DNA of 64,000 nt from Epilithonimonas zeae (GTDB lineage: Bacteria > Bacteroidota > Bacteroidia > Flavobacteriales > Weeksellaceae), in assembly GCF_023278365.1 (NCBI RefSeq), contig NZ_CP075338.1, positions 3,534,001 through 3,598,000 of the forward strand, given 5' to 3'. A model generated the notes under the pieces. It ran no database searches and was not told the origin of the DNA. It saw only the letters and a list, made by a program, of their open reading frames with translations. Shown one piece after another: positions 59,120-64,000 of the stretch. Positions within the stretch are counted from its first letter, which is position 1; every line of letters starts with the position of its first letter. The position numbers were made by a program, and so were the translations under genes.

Positions 59120-61669
59120 TTATTTGATACTGATTAAAACATTGATTTTACCGATCTCTTTACCATCATAAGATTGCAAAGCCTTTCCAAGAACTTGTCC
59201 TACTTTTACTTTATTGATATCGGCCTTCATTGCTACTCCAGCTGTAGATGAGGTTACTAATAAATCTCCTCTTTTGATGGCGCCGCCTTCCAGACAAACT
59301 TTTGTAGGGATGACACCAATGACACCCATTGGAACTTTATCAGAAATATCCGTGTCGATATTTTCTTCTGTCAAAAGTACACCAGGTTTTGTAGCATAGA
59401 CACCAGCTACAAGATTGGAATAAGGTGATGAGGATTTTTCTACAGTTCTGTCAGAATCGGTCGAAATTACAAGAATGTCTCCGGTTTCGTACTGTGAAAT
59501 ATGACCTTCCACATCAAATGCTTCGGCAATATCAGCTCCACTATTTTGAGTTCCTCCATTGAAAAAACCTCTTCCTGCTTTATTGATCCGGGCTACATTG
59601 GTACTACCGCTTTGGAATGTAGCGAGATTTCCAGACGCTCCAGTATGATTGATCAAGAGAGTTGATCCAGTTCCTGTTGTAGTAATATGTACAGTAGGTT
59701 GTCCATTGGAGTTGTTATAATTAGCAAATCTTCCTGCTTTTCCTGTTCCGAAGTTAGGCGTGAATCCTGATATTGCATTTCCTGCGCCATCCGCACTTGC
59801 TTCTATACCATCGCCACTTCCTCCTGCGTTTGCAGTAATTCCATTTCCATTACCTTCTGTAAGTGCTAATAGCGCAGGTCCATTTCCAGATGCGTTGCTT
59901 GCATAAAATAATCCGGCATATCCACCAGTCCCAGAAGAGAGTCCATAGATACCAGCAGTTCCGAAGTTGGCGAATTGAGAATTTACTTCACCTTTTACTG
60001 CTGGGGATGTTCCTGTTACCCGATCTACTTTAAAATTTCCTGCTGTTCCATTTCCAACAGTAGTAACAGTGATTACATCGCTCTCGTTATCTTCGTTAAA
60101 GTTATTAAATCTCCCTGCGCGACCTTCGGAAAAAGAAGGTACCCAAGCATACAGAGCGTTTCCAGTACCATCAACATTGGTTTCTATCCCGTTTCCGTCT
60201 TTTCCGGCGTTGGCTGTTATAGCATTTCCGTTCCCATCTGTTAAAGCAACCAAAGCGTGTCCATTTCCAGCTGGATTGGAAGCATAAAATAAACCGGCTC
60301 TACCGCCAGTTCCAGAAGATACACCGAAGATTCCTGCTGCACCAAAATTGCCGAAAATAGTATTCACCTCTCCTCGTACAGCGGCAGCAACGCTATTTGT
60401 ATTATTAACTAAGAAAGATGCTGCATTTCCTTCTGTATTATCGGGAATATTGCCATTGCTATTGGTTTCTACTTCAAATGTGTTTCTTTCATTATTTGTA
60501 TTTAGATTTTCAAATCTTCCTGCGCGACCTTCACTACCAGCGAGACCTACTTGACCGTAAACACCCACTCCTGTTCCTGAAGTATTTGTGGCAATAAATC
60601 CACGTACGCCATAACCGCCGCCATCGTTACGTCCAACAACAGCTCCAGCAATGTCACTCGTTGTTCTACCGACTATGGCTTCACCTGCTCCATTGTTATC
60701 TCCAACAATCCCCGCAGAGGTTAGCTGGCTTGTGATACCGTGGATAGCAAAGCCATTTCCTGTGCTGCTTTTGACACCATTACCATTTCCTGCTGTATTT
60801 ACATTAATAACATCACCATTTCCGACGGTGTTGGCATTCAAAACATTGTTGTTGTTGGAATTACTGAATATTGAAATATTGGCAGGAATGCCTGCGCTGC
60901 TCGTTGCTGTAAGTCCTGTTCCGGTATTACTATTAGCATATACCCCTGTTCCATTGGCTGATGAGTTACCATAAACACCCAAACCATTTGGTGTAGAACC
61001 ATAAACGCCCCAGCCTGATCCTGCCTGAGATCCCCAAACGCCAATGCCTAAGCCGCCAGTGCCACTGTTAATCCCTTTTACAGCGGTTGAAAATCCACCT
61101 GGAGTAGTATTGGTTACAATACCTCTTACAGCTGCAATATTAGAAGTAGTTGTGCTATTAGTTCCTTCGAGAGAAGTGCCGTCTCCATCATTGTTTATCG
61201 AAAATAGAATTGATGCATTGTTTTGTGTTGCTATGAAAGGCAGTGTCAAACTTCCGCTTCCTCCACTTCCGGAAGATTTTGCATACAAAGCATATGGAAC
61301 ACTTAACAATTGACTCGTTCCTGCGATAGTATAATTAGTTCCACCAGCTGGATCTGTTTCGGTTTTAAGATAATAAGAGTTTCCGCCCCAGTTGATGGTG
61401 TTGAATGTTCCGCTAAGAACTGTTCCTGAACCTATTTCCAAACTTACCAAACCATTAACATTAGTTGTTCCCGTGATTCTTTCGGAATAAACAGATGCTC
61501 CCGCTGCTGAACCTTGTAGAACGCTGACTCTCACAGCGACATTTTGATTAGCCAAGAGTTGTCCGGTATTATTTCTGATAATTGCCTGATAGCTCATTTT
61601 TTCAGGAGCTTGTGCAGAAACCATATAAGTTCCCAAGGCAAACGCTGCAATTAATACAATTCTTTTCAT
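59120..61669 (-). CDS. Large secreted Gly/Asn/Thr-rich repeat protein with tail-fibre-like C-terminal domain
   Basis: The 849-aa product has a signal sequence (up to about 'MVSAQ'). The N-terminal domain 'KMSYQAIIRNNTGQLL' to 'LLSVPYALYAKSSG' (about 25-135) is common at the start of Bacteroidetes surface proteins. A long beta-type region of 'GNGNGI/GTGxG' words follows. It contains two clear copies of a module of about 125 residues (roughly 428-555 and 555-680) that begins 'GEVN..F.NFG.AGI.G'. The C-terminal domain (about 715-849; 'ADIAEAFDVEGHISQYETGD', 'KVPMGVIGVIPTKV') resembles autoproteolytic or trimerising tail-fibre ends. It may be a trimeric beta-helical surface fibre. Confidence 0.75.
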   Translation of the reverse strand: MKRIVLIAAFALGTYMVSAQAPEKMSYQAIIRNNTGQLLANQNVAVRVSVLQGSAAGASVYSERITGTTNVNGLVSLEIGSGTVLSGTFNTINWGGNSYYLKTETDPAGGTNYTIAGTSQLLSVPYALYAKSSGSGGSGSLTLPFIATQNNASILFSINNDGDGTSLEGTNSTTTSNIAAVRGIVTNTTPGGFSTAVKGINSGTGGLGIGVWGSQAGSGWGVYGSTPNGLGVYGNSSANGTGVYANSNTGTGLTATSSAGIPANISIFSNSNNNNVLNANTVGNGDVINVNTAGNGNGVKSSTGNGFAIHGITSQLTSAGIVGDNNGAGEAIVGRTTSDIAGAVVGRNDGGGYGVRGFIATNTSGTGVGVYGQVGLAGSEGRAGRFENLNTNNERNTFEVETNSNGNIPDNTEGNAASFLVNNTNSVAAAVRGEVNTIFGNFGAAGIFGVSSGTGGRAGLFYASNPAGNGHALVALTDGNGNAITANAGKDGNGIETNVDGTGNALYAWVPSFSEGRAGRFNNFNEDNESDVITVTTVGNGTAGNFKVDRVTGTSPAVKGEVNSQFANFGTAGIYGLSSGTGGYAGLFYASNASGNGPALLALTEGNGNGITANAGGSGDGIEASADGAGNAISGFTPNFGTGKAGRFANYNNSNGQPTVHITTTGTGSTLLINHTGASGNLATFQSGSTNVARINKAGRGFFNGGTQNSGADIAEAFDVEGHISQYETGDILVISTDSDRTVEKSSSPYSNLVAGVYATKPGVLLTEENIDTDISDKVPMGVIGVIPTKVCLEGGAIKRGDLLVTSSTAGVAMKADINKVKVGQVLGKALQSYDGKEIGKINVLISIK

Positions 61670-61674
61670 AAGTA

Positions 61675-62154
61675 TTATTTTTTGATGATTTTAAATGTTC
61701 TGATGTTTTGGTTGTTTTGGAAAATCTGAATGATATAAACAGAAGTAGGCAAAAGAGAAAAATCCAGTTCGCTTTTCTGCTGATTGAGATTCCCTTTTTT
61801 TATCAATTTTCCTTGCGAGTCAAATAAGACGTAATTTGAATCCTGATAATTTTCTTTATTGAAATCAATAGACAAGAAATCTTTCACAGGATTGGGATAC
61901 AAGAGGATATTCTTTGCTTTGTTATCCAAATCTTCTACAGCAAGGGTTATGATTTCATAAGCGTGCTGTACACCTTCCATTACCTGAGCATTGGCTCCTT
62001 TTTGCTGGTAATCTATTTGCCCGACAGTATAAGATGTGCTGCCACCACTTCCGCTGGCGGTTATCCCTGTTGATGCAATTGTCTTTTGCGCTTTCAATAA
62101 TCCTGTTGGAGCAATGGATAGAATCAAAAGCTGAATGAGTATTTTATTTTTCAT
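61675..62154 (-). CDS. T9SS type A sorting-domain protein
   Basis: The 159-aa product has a signal sequence. A short region with 'SGSGGSTSYTVGQIDYQ' and 'EGVQHAYEI' is a recurring motif in flavobacterial surface proteins. The typical T9SS C-terminal domain is 'ILLYPNPVKDFLSIDF' to 'YIIQIFQNNQNIRTFKIIKK'. The domain targets proteins for export across the outer membrane by the Por/Gld system. With almost no other mature domain it may be a partner or anchor for the 849-aa protein encoded five bases downstream. Confidence 0.82.
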   Translation of the reverse strand: MKNKILIQLLILSIAPTGLLKAQKTIASTGITASGSGGSTSYTVGQIDYQQKGANAQVMEGVQHAYEIITLAVEDLDNKAKNILLYPNPVKDFLSIDFNKENYQDSNYVLFDSQGKLIKKGNLNQQKSELDFSLLPTSVYIIQIFQNNQNIRTFKIIKK

Positions 62155-62173
62155 AGGGTGAATTTTTCTATTC

Positions 62174-62181
62174 CAAAGTTA
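62174..62181 (-). promoter_or_regulatory. Possible -7 box for the surface-protein operon
   Basis: Read on the minus strand, taactttg matches TAnnTTTG, 19 bases before the ATG at 62154. No TTG is found at the usual distance. Confidence 0.4.
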
Positions 62182-62276
62182 GAATTACAACTCCTGATAA
62201 AAACTTATAATAGATAAACGACAATTTTAATAGACCAATGACATTTTATAATTAAATTAGTAGAAATTAAAGTGTT

Positions 62277-64000
62277 ATGATTAAAAAACTACTTTTTTTT
62301 GTTTCATTTCTACCACTTCTTCTGTCTTGTCAGGAGTTTTCAAAACTTGAATTCTATAAGCAGGAGTTGAAGAAAAATCAATCTGATGAAAAACGGTTTC
62401 AATTACAACAAAATCTTGTTAATATTTATAGGGTTTACAATCCAGATAGTTGCTTTCTCTATACTGTAAAAAATTTTGAGCTTATCAAGAAAAATAAATG
62501 GTACTTGAGAAAAGGAAAATCACTTCTAGGGCTTGTAGGTTATTACGCAGAGAAAAATAACATCAAATCTGCTTTTAAATATAATCAGGAATCTTTCAAA
62601 ATCAATACAAAAAACAATGACCAATATGCTTTGGCAGATAATTATTATATGTTCGGCAGGCTCTACCACCAGAAAGGTGAACATGCGCAAGCAGTCAAAA
62701 ATTATTTGAAATCAATAGATATTGGAAACAAAAGCAAAAATCTTTGGATTGTAAGTTCAGCATACAGAAGTTTGGCTTTTTTATATCTTGATGAATCTAA
62801 TAAAGAGAAATCTTACGAAAACATCAATAAGGGTCTAAAGATTGCGAAAGAGTCCAAGTCTCTCGAAGCTTCAGGTTTTTGTTATGGTGTTTTAGCAGAA
62901 ATTGATAGAACTTTAGGAAAGCAAAAAGAAGCCCAAATTAATTTTATAAAGGCATACGAATATTTCAAAAAAACTCAAAATGAATATGGACAGGCTTGGC
63001 TTTATACCAACTGGTCGCTTTTGGATACAGACAAATTGGTTGAAAGCTATCTTATGCAGCTCAAAGCTCAGGACATATGGAACAAGATTTCTCCTAATCA
63101 TTATATGTCAGTTGTCAATCATTACAATATGGCTTATTCCTACATGGATTTTTATAAACAATTTGGTAAATATCAAAAGCAATTACAATGGAATAAAAAA
63201 CAGCTATTAGAAAAAGCCCAGAAAGAATTTGAAACCAGTAAAAATATTGCTGAAGCTAATAACAACAAACAATGGGTAATGTTTAATTATTTAGGAATGT
63301 CTGAGTTAAGTATGTTGAAAAGAAATCTTGATGATTATGCCAAATATACTCAGGAATATTACACCACAAGAGACTCTATTTATTCCCAAAGCCGAAAAAA
63401 TGAAATTGCAAAAACCGAAAGCCGAAAAATTGTAGAACAAAAAAACAGAGAGATAGAATTCAATAAATTGATTATAAGAAATAAAGAGAAAGAAAGAGTA
63501 TATTATATTTTGGGCCTTGTTGCACTTTTAGTAATTGGGTTCTTGCTTTTTTATCTTTACAAGCAATCAAAAAATAACAATAATCGGCTTCAAAAATTAA
63601 ATGTTGAACTCGAAAAAGCCAACAAAACCAAAATGCAGTTTTTTGGAATCCTGAATCACGATCTCAGAAGTCCGGTTATTTCATTGATTAATTTTCTACA
63701 TCTTCAAAAAGAGGCACCGGAGATGATGGATATAGAAACTAAAAATCGTCTTGAATTACAAACGACAATGGTAACCGAGCAACTTCTGGAACAGATGGAA
63801 GATCTCCTGCTTTGGAGCAAAGGACAGATGGAAAATTTTGTTCCATCGTTCAAAAATTATAAAGTAGAAGAGATTTTTTCTGATGTTAAGAGAGAATTCG
63901 TTTGGGTTAGTGATATTCAGATGTCATTTAATTATTCAGAAAATATGGTGGTTTTCACGGATAAAGAATATATGAAAACGATTATCAGGAATCTCATTAA
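62277..64000 (+). CDS. Lipoprotein-type TPR sensor histidine kinase, 3' partial
   Basis: The frame is open from ATG 62277 to the window edge (574 codons), so the end is missing. The N-terminus has the lipobox-like 'LLLSC' (Cys at residue 18). About 350 residues of TPR-like helical repeats follow ('ADNYYMFGRLYHQKGEHAQA' is one). One membrane helix lies at about 408-430, then a coiled linker, then a HisKA domain with phospho-acceptor His461 in 'GILNHDLRSP'. The last readable codons, 'TIIRNLI', enter the N-box of the HATPase domain. Such TPR kinases sense envelope or peptide signals in Bacteroidetes. It is divergent from the surface-protein operon. Confidence 0.88.
   Translation, partial: MIKKLLFFVSFLPLLLSCQEFSKLEFYKQELKKNQSDEKRFQLQQNLVNIYRVYNPDSCFLYTVKNFELIKKNKWYLRKGKSLLGLVGYYAEKNNIKSAFKYNQESFKINTKNNDQYALADNYYMFGRLYHQKGEHAQAVKNYLKSIDIGNKSKNLWIVSSAYRSLAFLYLDESNKEKSYENINKGLKIAKESKSLEASGFCYGVLAEIDRTLGKQKEAQINFIKAYEYFKKTQNEYGQAWLYTNWSLLDTDKLVESYLMQLKAQDIWNKISPNHYMSVVNHYNMAYSYMDFYKQFGKYQKQLQWNKKQLLEKAQKEFETSKNIAEANNNKQWVMFNYLGMSELSMLKRNLDDYAKYTQEYYTTRDSIYSQSRKNEIAKTESRKIVEQKNREIEFNKLIIRNKEKERVYYILGLVALLVIGFLLFYLYKQSKNNNNRLQKLNVELEKANKTKMQFFGILNHDLRSPVISLINFLHLQKEAPEMMDIETKNRLELQTTMVTEQLLEQMEDLLLWSKGQMENFVPSFKNYKVEEIFSDVKREFVWVSDIQMSFNYSENMVVFTDKEYMKTIIRNLI

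Noticed and set aside
59120-61669. Prophage tail-fibre gene
   Set aside because: The C-terminal domain looks fibre-like, but no phage structural or lysis genes are near. A bacterial signal peptide and a T9SS neighbour favour a surface protein.
1-64000. tRNA, rRNA, insertion sequences, integrases
   Set aside because: No cloverleaf, rRNA-like stretch, transposase or recombinase motif was recognised on either strand. Short or unusual RNAs could still be missed by eye.

Overview
The window looks like chromosomal DNA of a Flavobacteriia member of the Chryseobacterium/Epilithonimonas type (family Weeksellaceae). The evidence is AT-rich DNA, start codons preceded by A-rich sequence rather than Shine-Dalgarno motifs, TAnnTTTG -7 boxes, a GLPGLI-family protein, a GIN-domain (DUF2807) adhesin-like protein, a type IX secretion (T9SS) sorting domain, a CarboxypepD_reg/TonB-dependent receptor, FabV, and a bacterial HMG-CoA synthase. 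No rRNA, tRNA, CRISPR array, insertion sequence or prophage was seen.

Layout. 1-13474 (+): an envelope/export locus. It holds the end of a GIN-domain protein, a secreted HEFGH metalloprotease with a CBM20-like tail, a two-domain retropepsin-like protein, one MacB-type ATPase, three tandem paralogous FtsX/MacB permeases (about 800 aa each), a GLPGLI protein and a TolC-like outer-membrane protein. 13475-14165: a repeat-rich gap. 14166-21068: topoisomerase III, a secreted GH28 polygalacturonase, enoyl reductase FabV, a PlsC-type acyltransferase and a Nudix hydrolase. 21184-27345: a complete second MacAB-TolC-type exporter, with tolC divergent from ATPase, permease, permease and adaptor. 27411-32522 (-): a lipoprotein, a TonB-dependent receptor, MltG and DapF. 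32737-38132: ECF sigma factor, LipA, a small membrane protein, Amt, a methyltransferase and HMG-CoA synthase. 38227-42882: an AraC regulator divergent from aldehyde dehydrogenase, Zn-alcohol dehydrogenase and DUF779, a likely aldehyde/alcohol oxidation unit. 43109-52687: a dicarboxylate/amino-acid symporter, an MpaB-type oxygenase and CinA, then a minus-strand run of small-molecule detoxification/redox genes (dienelactone hydrolase, MFS, two aldo/keto reductases, alpha/beta hydrolase, DoxX). 52818-58603: DUF3861, a second AraC regulator, a YoeB-type toxin with its antitoxin, DUF6157 coupled to an SSS symporter, and an MFS transporter. 58712-62154 (-): a surface-protein operon. 62277 to the window end (+): a lipoprotein-like TPR histidine kinase, cut by the window edge, divergent from that operon.

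The most unusual material is between the genes. (i) 57055-57264 holds ten 21-bp tandem units with a conserved frame and a different 6-nt core in every unit. (ii) Junctions between cistrons of both ABC-export operons carry elements with a 7-bp period. Several are hairpin-like, and they share period and shape but mostly not sequence. (iii) At least six families of dispersed, often palindromic intergenic elements occur two to four times each. (iv) A perfect 20-bp LacI-operator-like palindrome lies between the GH28 gene and fabV. (v) A GC-rich island with an 11-bp inverted repeat separates the aldehyde and alcohol dehydrogenases.

All functions were assigned by reading motifs and general family resemblance; no database search was run.
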